Origin: Engraulis encrasicolus
Taxonomy: Eukaryota > Chordata > Actinopteri > Clupeiformes > Engraulidae
DNA: 64,000 nucleotides
NCBI RefSeq assembly: GCF_034702125.1
Contig: NC_085865.1
Coordinates: 18,078,281 to 18,142,280, forward strand
Reading direction: 5' to 3'
The stretch's first letter is position 1. Every line of letters starts with the position of its first letter. Under the pieces are notes generated by a model. It worked only from the letters and a program-made list of their open reading frames with translations. It was not told where the DNA came from and ran no database searches. Below, piece after piece: positions 11,701 to 24,316 of this stretch. A program made the position numbers and the translations under genes.

Positions 11701-13180
11701 ATCTTTTCCGATTTGTGTAAATAGTGAAAAATGGAAAGATCCCGTTTTCACTGTATGAGGAATGAGCTTGTCATCATGTGGGCACGTGTGTGGTCACCTG
11801 GCCCAGATGACTTCTCATTACGGGGGTGTGTGTGTATGTGTGTGTGTGTGTGTGTGTGGCTACCTTCCCCAGACTACATCAACACAGACCTGTGCCTACT
11901 GCTCTCAGCCACTCAGTGCTTTTGCACAGAACATTCCAGCAAGACGCCAACAATAAGTTGTCATAATGCCCAACAATTTGACAGACAGCAGCTCTAAAAC
12001 CCAGCATTATACTCAGGACAGTGACTGGCACTGACCAAAGGCCAAACATCAGGAAAATAGAACGAAAACACTGTGGATTGCTGCCACGATTACGCTGCCA
12101 CAGGCTGAGTGTCATCACGATGATGACAACTCATACACAATTTCAGAGTATTCTATGATGACAGTGGTTTTGTACAAGTCTCTTCAAGGTTGGAAAATCT
12201 GCAATTGCTGACTAGACAGGGAAATTTATATAGACATACCATGTCTGAAATATTCAATCGCTCATTACGTTGTTCAGTAGTCACTATGCGTGTCACAACT
12301 TACATTGATTTTCGCTGTGCATACATAATATGCTGTATTAGTGAATTATGAGTGAGTGAACTCATGTAAAAACACACATGCTTTATCAAAAACAAATCTA
12401 TGGCCATCTACACAATGTTGAAATGCTTCCCTGTTTATTAAATATGAAATGAAAACGAAAATCCCTCAAAAGTTCCCTCGTTAAATATATTAAATCACGA
12501 CAAGGAGTACAAGTTGCATAGTTTTGTTCCTACATCATGTATTTCATCTTCATCCTTTGTGAAACATACGTACGTACCCAATTATCTTTAGAGCAAAGAC
12601 AACATACCTACAACATAAACCTTCCAAAACACAAAATGATGATTTCTAAGCTGCACATGACTAAAAAACATGACATACCATAGCCTCATACCAAATTTAA
12701 TTGTACAGAGGGTCTGGAATGGCTGAATTGAGAAACGATTACTGGTGGGGAGTGGTGAAGTATGACATGTACGTCTACCTCTACCCAGACACTAATGTTT
12801 GGTCGTGATATGTAATCTGCTCATGTGTAATGCTTCAACCCACCACCCCCCACATTTGAATCTTTGGGACTGGATTTAACAGAAAACACATACTACATAC
12901 AGGACAGACATACTGATAAGAAGTTGTTTGATTGGTCATAGAATTGGCCAAGGCAGTGCAAAGGCAATTTGAACCATCACAACAATGGTTTGGTTCCACC
13001 AACAGGCTTCAGCTACCTGAACCAAGCGATTCCATACTAACATGTTCATTTTTAATCTGCCTCACCAGGCTAGTGAGCCATTAGTTATTTTTCCTCTTTC
13101 AAGCTGCCTGTCTGGCAGCACAGCACATCACTGAATAATGCAAAGCTTTTCAGGTTCACACACACACTCACTCACTCACT
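11701..13180. other. Non-coding DNA, nothing recognised
   Basis: AT-rich, with a short GT run at about 11825-11858. No exon, repeat terminus or RNA gene could be supported. Confidence 0.35.
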
Positions 13181-13199
13181 CACTCTCTAACTCTCTCTC

Positions 13200-13720
13200 T
13201 CTCTGTCTGTCTTTTCCTCAGCATTGGATTGCTAATTACATGCCCAATTTGCAGCACCTTTACACTGGGCTGTGAACCCCAAAATCCCCCTTGAGCTTGT
13301 GTGTGTGCGTGTGTGCGTGCGTATGTAATGTTATTCAAAGTGTGCTGTGAACCCAAAATCCTCCTGTGCATCAGAGCCAAAAAGCCAAGAGCCGAGGTGA
13401 GGCGAGTCAAGTCAAGGAGCGTAACGCTGCCGCTCGTTTCTCTGCACGGCCGTTCGCACACGCATGCGGTTAGCCGCACGGCTCAATTAGCATCTGTCTC
13501 TTGTTCTCATTAGCCTCTGCGGGCTCCATTGCACTCAATTCCCATCGCCTAATAGAGCACGGGGCCCAAACACTCGGCCCCATGTCACAGCACAGTGGTG
13601 GGGTAAACAAGAGCCGATAGCCCCCTGACTCGCTGCCAGGGTTATGGGAGTGATTAATTCATTGATGCGGGACAATGGCCATGGCGGTAGCTAAGGCTAA
13701 GGCCATTTAAGTGGCCTTAA
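13200..13720. promoter_or_regulatory. Candidate conserved non-coding element (enhancer-like)
   Basis: This stretch is less AT-rich than its surroundings and holds many homeodomain-type cores: GCTAATTACATG near 13230, CAATTAGCAT near 13484, CTCATTAGCC near 13508 and GTGATTAATTCATTGATG near 13651. It has no ORF and no repeat ends. Such composition is common in vertebrate developmental enhancers. This is inference only; conservation cannot be tested here. Two GCTGTGAACCC(C)AAAATCC direct repeats (13270 and 13344) lie inside. Confidence 0.25.
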
Positions 13721-14517
13721 ACTTTTGTGGTTTTTTTCTTTTTACAAAGGTCACAGAGTGCCGCTACTATGTGAACTAGTTTGGCACAGCCACGTAGCAG
13801 AGTGCCACCATACAGTATGAACCTGTCCTGAGCCAGCACAACCCAAAGTGCAACGATTTAAAGAAAAAAACACACCAGAATCTTGGCTTCCGCAGTCAAC
13901 CTAGCTACTGAATATAGGTGATCAAACTTGTCTGGCATATTCAGTGGCATTGCTCTCATTATGCCCATGCACTGTATGTCCACGGCCCAGTGTGTTAAGA
14001 TTTATATCCTGAATATACCAGAATCTCAGCCGGCTGGGAGACGAAGCGCAAAGTCTCTATCAGGACTGGACAGAAAAAGAGTGGGGCGGTCTTTAAGAGA
14101 AAAAAAAACAACAGAATCAGCCACTGTGAACTGTTGGCCTACCAGGAAATACCTTGTATTTGCCAGGCCAGCCCTGGCGTCTGTATGAACTAGTCACGCA
14201 GCCAGTGGAAGAGCCCCCTCCATGTCCGTATGAGAGTAAGGTGAGTGCTTTGCAGATTACACCAATCCTTGTATTGTGGAGTTCTCTGGCACTGCTAGTG
14301 CTGTGGTTTTCATCCCATATGCACGACCCAGTGTGTTGCAGTTTATACATCAAACTCACCGGAACCTCGACAAGCACGGATCAGGCAGAGGGTTAATCCT
14401 CCCATGATAACTAGACGGCACAGACACTCGTGTGACTTTCATGTCCATTTAAGTCCACCCATGTGTGAAGATTCCCATTCTTTCATTTGTTCTTTCATTT
14501 GCTCATTTATTTCTTTG

Positions 14518-14562
14518 TTCATTCATTCATTCATTCATTCATTCATTCATTCATTCATTCAT
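14518..14562. repeat. (ATTC)n microsatellite
   Basis: About eleven tandem tetranucleotides. The overlapping Ser/Phe/Ile/His frames are spurious. Confidence 0.9.
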
Positions 14563-14723
14563 AGAAAGTTACTCAAAGCAGTTAACCTGTAAGTACACCA
14601 GAATTAGAGGAGCCGGCAACCAGAGCCACACTTTGAGGGAACGAAAAGAAATGTCACTGCCAAGGTGGATAACACTTTAGAATAGGGACAAGATGCCTAT
14701 ACTGGCTATAATAGTGACTATAG

Positions 14724-14978
14724 CAGTGTTTCTCAACCAGGGTGCCGGGGCACCCTGGGGTGCCGCAGGCCCCCCTCAGGGGTGCCGCGGAAACATGGCT
14801 GATAAATAAATTATGTAATTCAATACATATTTTGTCTAAATTAATAAAATATTGCTTAGTCAGTTCAGTCCTTCATCTGCCATTCATATGTCATGTTACA
14901 GCTTGTTGCTTTGGGGTGCCTTGAAAATTTCCAGTAATTGAAAGGGTGCCTCGTCTAAAAAATGGTTGAGAAACACTG
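14724..14978. mobile_element. hAT-type MITE with CAGTGTTTCTCAACC ends (copy 1)
   Basis: The inverted termini are CAGTGTTTCTCAACC and GGTTGAGAAACACTG, with GGGGTGCC-rich subterminal sequence. The flanks GACTATAG and ACTTATAG are similar but not identical. A second copy of the same family is at 28324-28634. It is non-coding. Confidence 0.8.
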
Positions 14979-16240
14979 ACTTATAGCACATATATGAAGG
15001 GCCTACTAGGGCCTTATTACAATAATATCGATAACAAAAGCCATATTGGCAGTGACGAAGAAATGTATGAATTCACTTGACCAAACTTCACTTGAAAAAA
15101 GTCGGATGACCAAAACGTTGTATTTAATTTGTTGGTAGAATGGACAGTGAGTGGGATTTCTTTATACTTGAATGACAGCCCCACTGGGATAGTGTCCTAC
15201 ACACCTGTCCAACTACAGAGGTGTGCAAATGCCTAATTTTGAACAACACGTGAATCCTAAACTGAAATGTTACCCCAAGTTGTAGGCTAACTTTTTAGTG
15301 ACAACATTTTGGCTGCACCCAACATGACACCAGACCCTACCCTACTCCAGTCGTAAAGTCTATGCACAATGGAAATGCCGCACACGCTCGGTTAAATAGG
15401 CTCTCACAACACCCTCTCAGTTAAATAGGCTCTACCTGATCCCATTTCATCAGAATCAAAGCCAGTTCACCTGTATAAATACAACAAAGCACAATGGGCT
15501 GGTTTAGCAGCGTCACTACGCACAAACGCCTCTGTAGCCAGAACACCGCCTGCCTGCCCAAATGAAGACTCCAACACGGAAAAGGCCTGAAAACAAAGAG
15601 TGCTAGTGAGCTGTGAACTACGTGGTAGGCCCCATTTTTTTTCCACATTTATCCTCCTGGAGGCATTAAAATAATAAAAAAAGAAATCACAACAGAACAA
15701 TACAAAATTTGACAATGCCCTCTTAAAAGTAAACACAAAAGTTTCACAATACCCAATGCATCGTCCTCTCTGTGCCATGTTCGCTGGCAGTTAGTTCCCT
15801 GGAGATAAGAACCATACCAACTCAAAATCTGGCCCCCATCTCTGTAGCCTGCGTGGGAGCTAATGTCCCCTCACCCACCGGGGGGGGGGGGGGTTTGTTC
15901 GGGTGTAAACATCCTCAATATGCACAGCAGCAGGGGACTAGCAATGTAATGTACTGTATGACAAGGATGAAAAAGAACAGAACGGAACGGAACAGAGTGG
16001 ACCAGGGCAGGCCTGTGTATTTATTGTTCGCTGAACGGGAGAAAAAAAATAATAAGAGAGATCTTTGTTGCATAACGCGAAGGAGAAGGAAAACAGCTGA
16101 ATGCCGCTGAATCTGCTGCACGGAATGTAAACTAAACAACACAAGGCGGATGGCACACCATTTCAATTAAAAACATGCCACTCCATTTCTCGTTATGACT
16201 TTGCATATTTTCCCATTAGATTTAGCTGATGCTTTAAAGT
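14979..16240. other. Non-coding DNA, no gene recognised
   Basis: It includes a G12 run near 15881. The ORFs on both strands lack family motifs and splice support. Confidence 0.35.
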
Positions 16241-16246
16241 GATACT

Positions 16247-16562
16247 GTCCCATTTTTGGAAATAAGCTTATTTTACACCTTCACTTCAGTTAAATAGTAG
16301 GGCTTTACCATTCTCCTGTACTTTCAACCGTTCTCTGAGTATGGCAGTGCAAATTTTACATCCATGCTAGCAGTTAACATTGAGTCCTATGAGACCAGCT
16401 GGCGGCTAACTGGTCTCATAGGAGTCCATGTTAACTGCTAGCTTGGAGGTAAAATTTGCACTGCCGTACTCAGAGAACGGTTGAAAGTACAGGAGAATGG
16501 TAAAGCCCTACTATTTAACTCAAGGGAAGGTGTAAAATAAGCTTATTTCCAAAAATGAGAAC
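16247..16562. mobile_element. Fold-back MITE (near-perfect ~150-bp arms)
   Basis: The left arm, 16247-16398, and the right arm, 16410-16562, are reverse complements with few mismatches and an 11-bp loop. The outer ends read GTCCCATTTTTGGAAATAAG on the left and CTTATTTCCAAAAATGAGA on the right. No coding capacity. The high arm identity suggests a recent origin. Confidence 0.85.
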
Positions 16563-16702
16563 TTTACTGTGATGTAGGTGGAAGGGCATTCAGTACCCAA
16601 TGAAACAACATGGGATTGTTTGGGGCACTTCAGTTCTGGATGAGGGGCCAGGACACAGTGCAGGTTATTCACTCTCCCTCTCACATTATCATCTGAGACA
16701 TC

Positions 16703-16723
16703 ACACACACACACACGCATGCA

Positions 16724-16820
<97 letters not shown>
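16703..16820. repeat. (CA)n/(GCAC)n microsatellite
   Basis: A compound dinucleotide array with a GCAC block at its left end. Confidence 0.95.
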
Positions 16821-16822
<2 letters not shown>

Positions 16823-16899
16823 TTCCACCTCTCTCAACTCTTCAGCAGCATAGACACAAACAAAACTAGACACACGCACACACACACAGTACACAATAT

Positions 16900-19800
16900 C
16901 AGATCAGATGATATGATACTGGGTTTAACAAGCAGCCACATGCTGGCAGATCACAATACCCTCTGCTATCACAATTTTGTACCCACACAATACAACATAC
17001 ACAAACACACATACACACCAGCACGCACACACAAACAGAACAAATGCAGAGCTGTTACAGTAGCCCTCAGAAAATTACAGCTGTCCCTTCTGGTCTCCAG
17101 ACTTCCAGTAAATTGGTCCTACTCTGCCTGCCTACTACACATTCTATTCACATGACATACAGAAAAATTGAACCCCACAGCTTTACTCAATAACACGTGG
17201 AATTGTAGGGGAAGCATTAAAACACAAACGAAAATAAAACCTTGATAGTGTCATTCATTGGTTTATCAAAGTCCATTCTGCTGTAAATTGTTCTACGGTC
17301 AGCCCACCCACAAAAGTTTATGCTTCGCACAAATTATCTGACTGGTGGCAATGGTTTCACTTTATCATTCAGTCATAAAAACTTTTCTTACAAAACGTGT
17401 ATTAATATTTTCTATACATTGGCTATATTTGCGAGGATATTTAGGCTTTTGACTGACACGTGTTTCCATGCAGCCGGTAAACCGTTCTGAATGAACAAGG
17501 TGGATTGTTTGACAGATGACAATTACGTTAGCATGCCATGCATTTTATAAACAGCAGTCTACATGGTTCAAACAATCATGCAACAGGTGGAAGCTTGAAT
17601 GCAATTACACGTACTGGTTGTAAATATTTAATACCAACTTGTTTAACGTTGTCAAGACTGCCAAAGGACGTGCGTACACACGTGCGTAAAAGTGCGCACA
17701 TGTAAACTTTTCTGTGAACTTGCCGATGACTGATCCTACTCTGTCACATAGTCTACAGTACGTGCGGCGTGTCATCACAATTTAGCATAGATGTCCATTT
17801 CACCTGTTACGCGCTCACAATCAATATCAACGGGATGTTTATTCACTTTACTTCCCACATTTATCACGAAAATATCTCCGGTTGCAAGAAGTTAGGTTAG
17901 GCATACCTCGACATTTGCAACATGAAACATGCAGTGACATAGATAGTCTTACCTTACTTTAAAAACTCCAAGTTAGGGAGAGTAAAGATGTTGCCACTAG
18001 AGGGAGTACACAAGCAGAATGTGAGCATAACCATCACTGTGCAAAAGTATTTATACTGTGTTGATTCGTGACGTGAGTCATGGAACCGCTTGCCTGATTC
18101 CACCTGTGAAATACTTTGACGCCCCTGGACAATTAAGACTGGAATATAAACATTTTTCCATTTTTTCTTCTTCTCTCTCAATGAGGCACAAACCCACCCA
18201 TTAGACAATTATAACCCATAAACGTTACAGAATACATTTACAATTAAGCTGTCGTTTATCCTTAAACCTGACACAGTGTCAAGGATTTCCTTACCAAACA
18301 AAACTGATGAAACGTCAGACATCATAAATAGACGTTTTAGTGTTTTCTTTGTTTTGTGGAATACCAAAGTAGCCTCAGATGGTTGTTTGTTTTCACATTA
18401 TATGAACCAGTTCCTCAACTTTTTTTTGCTACCTATGTTTATGGAAAGCATGCCTTTTTGCAGACAAAAATTGTCATCAGCAATATTTTCCATAATTCAG
18501 AAACTTATAATGCTAACCACACATTAGGCTATGACAGTTTCCATGGAATGTGTGTTGTTGTTGTTGTTGTTTTTCCAGTTTTTTGTTTTGTTTTACCATT
18601 TTAGGCTTAATCTGTTTTTTGCTTTTTTTGTTTTTAATGTTATTCAGCACTAGAATGCAACTATGTATATAACTATAACTACTCTTGACAATCAGGGATG
18701 TTCCCATTACAAATAGTTCCAGCTTCATAATGGTGCCATGCTGTCATGAGAGTCAGTGCTAAATAAAATATATTAGAGGGCATACTGTAAATATTGGGCC
18801 ATTATTATTACTGAGTAATCCATATCAATATTTGTCAGCAGTCTCTGTGCCACTATGTCCCACTCCTCAGCATCACTTCCCTTGGCTGTATAGGCCTATG
18901 CTGTCTCATCCTAAAATATAGCAGAATTTCTCTCCAGTCAATAAAATTGTAATGACAGCATTTCACCAAAAAGGCGTTACCATTTAATACAAGGCTGTGT
19001 TTCATAGAGACACGGAAATATTCTATATTTCATAACAGCAACAGCAGCAGTATCCTGACTTTTAAAGGGAGAAAAAAAGTATTTTCTTAGTCATGTGGAT
19101 GGTGGTGCATGTTGTTCTGTGCCACACCAATATTTTATTTCCTTCCTAAACCTCTTCTCTCCCAGTCCCATCACCCCTTGCCATCAAACAGCCAGGCCCT
19201 TACACCGGGCTGCCTGCTTGGGCAAACACTGCAAAGTCAGCCAGGCAGTCCGAGCTCCCCACCCACATGCGCCTTCTCCTTGCAGCTGCTACAAACCCCC
19301 AAATTAAGTCATCTATTTTGGATTCAACCTACCACAAGAAAATGTTCAACCTTTTACAGAGCCTTCCACTCTATGTGCAGCAGACTGTGTTGCAAGCTGG
19401 CCTGCTGACGTATGTTACTATGTGACCATTATGTGGCCAACTGGACATGTAGTGACATGGAAAAAGCTCTTGTCACTTCTGGTTAAGATTAAGGTACACC
19501 AGTAAAAACTAATGGGTTCTTGTTGTAGAATGAATCCTACCAGGCATTTCATTCATCATTTTCAAGATATTATTTTGCAAAATTAGGAAGCAATTTTGGG
19601 CAGTATTTAATGCAGATCTTTTTGAGAAGACAATGGGCTGTGTGTTTCTACAAGTCTGTGAAGTTGGTGTTTAAGATTTGTAGTCATTGTATGGTCACAG
19701 TTGTTCGTTATAAATACATACACAAGGTATTTTGAATAAGCATATCTTCCTCCTTCTAGAAGAGTTAAATTACCTTGTCAAATCCCAAGTGGGCCCTCGT

Positions 19801-21760
19801 TCATCAATGCAGTGCAAAGGGGGGAATAAACAAACTCATGTCACCTCTGTGGCAACTGCAACTATGATAAAGTGCTTACAGTGCCCTCCACTGGACCCTT
19901 TCTAAAATGCAAAACTGACAAACTAAAAGGGTCACCAAATCAATGAATGAAAACTTTAAACATACTATATATTGGAATATTTTATATTTGTTATTTATAT
20001 TAAAGATCACACAAAAACGAAGGAAAATGTAGTAGTTCAAACACGCTGGACACAATGACTGTCAAAGACATTGCACAAAACACACCACATAATCCAACAC
20101 AGGTCATCAAATAACGTAAGAAACATGACTTGATGGGGTTATCTCATATGAAATCAGAGACCTTGGGGAGACTTGGTATGGGTTTTTAGTGGCGAGGTAG
20201 AACCCCAGAACTGCATTTGCGTGTAACTGAAGCCAATTTTAAAAGATTCAGGAAGTTTTAGTTAAGATGGAAGGACACTAAACATCCATTCTATATTATG
20301 TCAAGTTATGAGTACCTCACATGTCCCACCACCCAAAATCCTCCAACACTACTCTATTATTACTTTACTACAATTCAGTTCACCCTATAAGTTACATTTC
20401 CTCTGTAATGGCTCAAGAACCAAAGACCAAATGTTCAACTGCTGTTTGTGATATTGCAAGAAATTGCCCATTTTGAAATATAGCTTTTTCGATATTCAAT
20501 TTAAAAAAAAAAAAAAAAATCACGACTCATATTCGATTGTTATATTCCATGAACAACATCAAAACTATCTCGGTGTGATGAAACTAACTGGCATAATCAA
20601 GACTGTATGGTCTGTGTACTTTCCTAATCTGTTTTCTCCCTTAACAATAGCGTCAAATGTATGCAAAGATTTTCTTAGGTAGAGAAAGATACTCAAGGCA
20701 TGTTCATTTCCGAGATCCATTTCATGTCAGGTGAATGCCCCTTTAGGAGACCTTCAGTTAGGAGACCTTTGGAGGCTTTAGGTTGAGAATAAATGGAGTT
20801 CAATTGGTTGTGTTGATGGCAGTGGCGCACACCTTTTCCAAGTCACCACCAAACACCACAAAAACAAAAGAAGGAGGGGACAACACCCCCCTTAGGAGAC
20901 CAAAGTTGAGCACACTCTTTTGAACTGAGTGGGCAGAGTTCGGAATATCTTTTTCTCATAGAAGATCGCTGGTTCTACCTTACCACTAAAAAGCCACACT
21001 AAGTTCAATTAAAATCTGTCTGTCGGGGGCCCCAAAGGTTGACCCTATGTCAAAGTGTTACAAAAAATGATTGCTTACGGTTTTATTTAATATCTGTTTC
21101 CATCTGTTGTGGTACACGGTGCAGATGTCTTATAGGAATGCATTAGAGTCAAAGATGAACTGCACATTGATGAGCTACCTTTTAATCCATTGCATTGTAG
21201 TGATGTTTCATAGTCTGAAGAAGGGCTGTGAACGATGTTCCAAGAATTTGACATACTGTATTTGAATAATATGAAATAAGACCCCATGTTGGAGTTATCA
21301 TGACCATCAGTGCATGTGGAGATCATTATGATTGAGTGTTAACCATTGGCTACTTATGCTAACACACAACCACAAGGACTTATGACTATCCATAAAAACC
21401 CTCTGTCTTCAACAGTTCCAATGCAGTTCAAGGCAGGATAAAAAAAGAAATGTTAGTTCATAGTCAGAAAGTACACCTACACCTACAACAAGGTTGCTTC
21501 AAATACCACTGGCACCTGGCATCTTGCCCGAAAACCCTTTGATGAACCACCAGAAAGAAACAGCAAGTAATATTTAGAAACGATATTGTATGAATGAAAA
21601 AGTGTTGCTTTAACATGACAATGAATTATGAAGGCAGATTTGTAGAACAGGTGATGTTTAGTTTGAGAAAGTGGATACAAAAGAGATGTCATATCTGTCT
21701 GCTACAGTTACTTTTACACAGTACCCCACAGACACACACGCTCACACAACACCTGAGTCT
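16900..21760. other. Gene-poor AT-rich DNA downstream of the zinc-finger gene
   Basis: Nearly 5 kb without a splice-bounded ORF, RNA gene or clear transposon terminus. It contains an A-run near 20504 and TTG repeats near 18554. The open frames are 60-100 codons, AT-biased and unrelated to any family I know. Its right end (21.0-21.8 kb) may be 3' UTR of the minus-strand zinc-finger gene. Confidence 0.35.
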
Positions 21761-21764
21761 AACA

Positions 21765-21804
21765 CATACAAACAAACAAACAAACGAACAAACAAACAAA
21801 CAAA
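21765..21804. repeat. (ACAA)n microsatellite
   Basis: A tandem ACAA run directly after the stop codon of the zinc-finger gene, therefore in its 3' UTR. Confidence 0.85.
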
Positions 21805-21806
21805 GA

Positions 21807-24224
21807 CTATTGCGAACTGAACTGGGTTAACTTTCTCTTCAGACAAGCGCGTTTGTGACGGTTAAAGTTGCTCGGCGCGTTGAACTTCTTGAAGCAGAAC
21901 TTGCAGGTGTACGGCTTGAGTCCCGTGTGTATGTTCTGATGCACCTTGAGGTTCTCCAGCCTTGAGAACCGTTTGCCGCACTGGTTGCACTGGTGAGGCG
22001 CGTAGCCCGTGTGGATCTTCTGGTGGGATTTCAGGGTCTGCTCGGACAGCAGTCTCTTCCCACACAGCCCGCAGGTAAACCTCTTCTCGTGGTCAGGCAT
22101 GGCTACAGTCATGTGATGAGACGTGTTCAGGTGATTCGTTGAAATGTCCGCGTCAGGCCTTGTGTCTAAGGATGCAGCCCCCGTAAGGTTCATGGTGCCG
22201 CAGGTATTGACATTCACATTCCCCGGTGGCTGCTTTCTGCATCTCGACCACTGCTTTTGCAGACATACTTGACTCCTCAGCGGAGACACCGCCCACTGAT
22301 TTAAGTGTGTGTGTGTGTTCTGTCTGTTTTGCCCACCAGGTGAAGTGTGCAGGCGTGTTTGAGCCGCCTGCCTTTGCACCTCCTCTCGCTGCACCCGCTC
22401 CCTGCCACAGTTCCTGGGTAGCATGGTCTCTGCATGATGTGCCGCACGGGGCACCTCAGGCGCCCTGGGCCACGTGTCGTGTTGTTCATTATAGTAGTTT
22501 CCACTACCACCATGGATGCTGTTCTGTTTACTGTGGAAGTCTCCTTTACCAACATGGCCGCTGTTCTGCTGTTTACTCTGGTAGTCTCCCCTACCAAGAT
22601 GGCAACTGTTCACCTCGTCTGTCAGTTGTTCACTGGAGTAGTCGGCACTACCAACATGGAAGCTGTTCGCCTCATCACTACTTGTGGAGCTGGATAGGCC
22701 ATTGCCACATTCCAGCTTAATGTCACAGTTGATGTTGGATGGGATGAACAGCTGGGCATCAGGGGACCAGTCTAATTCCGCTTGGGGGGACAATGACGCG
22801 TCAAGATCTTGACCCGGATCAGGATCGGGCAAAGCGATATCAGAACCGACTGTTTTTGAATGACAAAGAAAGAATGTATATATGTGTTATATGAACGTAA
22901 CACACACAGTAGAGAATGAGCACAGTAGGCTACATCCTTATCAGTTGTAATTATTCGTTTATTACTGTGTCAATGATGATGGCTACTTCACTCACAGTGC
23001 TCTGTACATTTTGCTGTTTTGGTTTAATGTCTAATAGCAGTGCTTATCGTATTATATTAAAAAGGTTTTGGGATACATTTTAGCTTTTTCCATAGCAGTT
23101 TGCCAGCCCCCATTGCTTTTGACTATGATAACACGACCGCAATATAGGCCTGCACTTACACATGGGTGGTTGACGTTTAAGGGCGTAACAGGTTTTCCAA
23201 TTCCTGAAAATAATGATGGGAAAATTTGAAAAAAATAAATAAATAAAAATAAAGCGCTTAGTGGTCCATGGAATTTAGCCTAATTTTTGCCATTTTCGGG
23301 AAAATGTGCCCTGCAGTGTGACATCCTTGGTGTGACATTTCTGTAAGATACAATAAAATTGTCAATATTCTGCACAAACACATCCCCCGTGCTCTTTGTA
23401 CTATTGTTCCTTTAACCCCCACCCCACACACACAATACTCCCCACACACACCTATGCATTGTACAGGCAGACAACTATGATTTCACTGCATGGTTTCAGT
23501 GTATTACTTGTAATAATTGTGTGAATGTGACAAATAAATCTCCTGGTATCCTTATATCCTTGCACGATACATGAAAAACAAGTAAGGATTGAGTAACACA
23601 TTGCATAAGCATGTCACACTACAGGACATGAAGTCACACCACAGGAAATTCACTGCATTGTGGCCATTTTAATCCTTTTGTATACATGACTGACCTCTGA
23701 GCTCATCATAACTAGATAATGATATTGTGTTTAATCTTAATATGTGTTTTCATTTCAAAAACCTTTTTTTCCCTTCTATAAGAGCAGTCACACCACAGGA
23801 CACCATAAAATTAACCTAAACATTGCGTGACAGAAACATTGCAATATGTAGACATATTAAGAGGTGAATAGTTTTTAACCAATGTCACAAAAAAACAAGG
23901 CGTCACGTCAACCACCCACATACTATAAAGTTTATGCTGCATTGTTTTGCTCCCAGCCCATGTAGTGAGGGAGTGGACATTTCGGACTGAGCTTGAAGAT
24001 CATTTTTTAAAGCGAATGCTGCTAGTTACCTTCCTGTCCACTCTGTTCTTCTGCATGAAGCTCACACTCTTCCAAAACCTCTTGTTTGATACACACCGTT
24101 TCCATGTTGGTATCCTGTAGGGAAGAATGTCAGTTACAGGTCTCTTGGATGGCAAGTAGTTTTAAGAATAGTCAATAGTTGGAACGTTTTATAGAAATAT
24201 TTGTAGCAGTGTGCTGTACTACTC

Positions 24225-24316
<92 letters not shown>

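Noticed and set aside
16520..16894. 124-codon minus-strand ORF and its plus-strand counterpart
   Set aside because: Most of it is the CA microsatellite at 16703-16820.
22226..22720. 164-codon plus-strand ORF
   Set aside because: It is the antisense shadow of the large zinc-finger exon, which has splice sites, frame and motifs on the minus strand.
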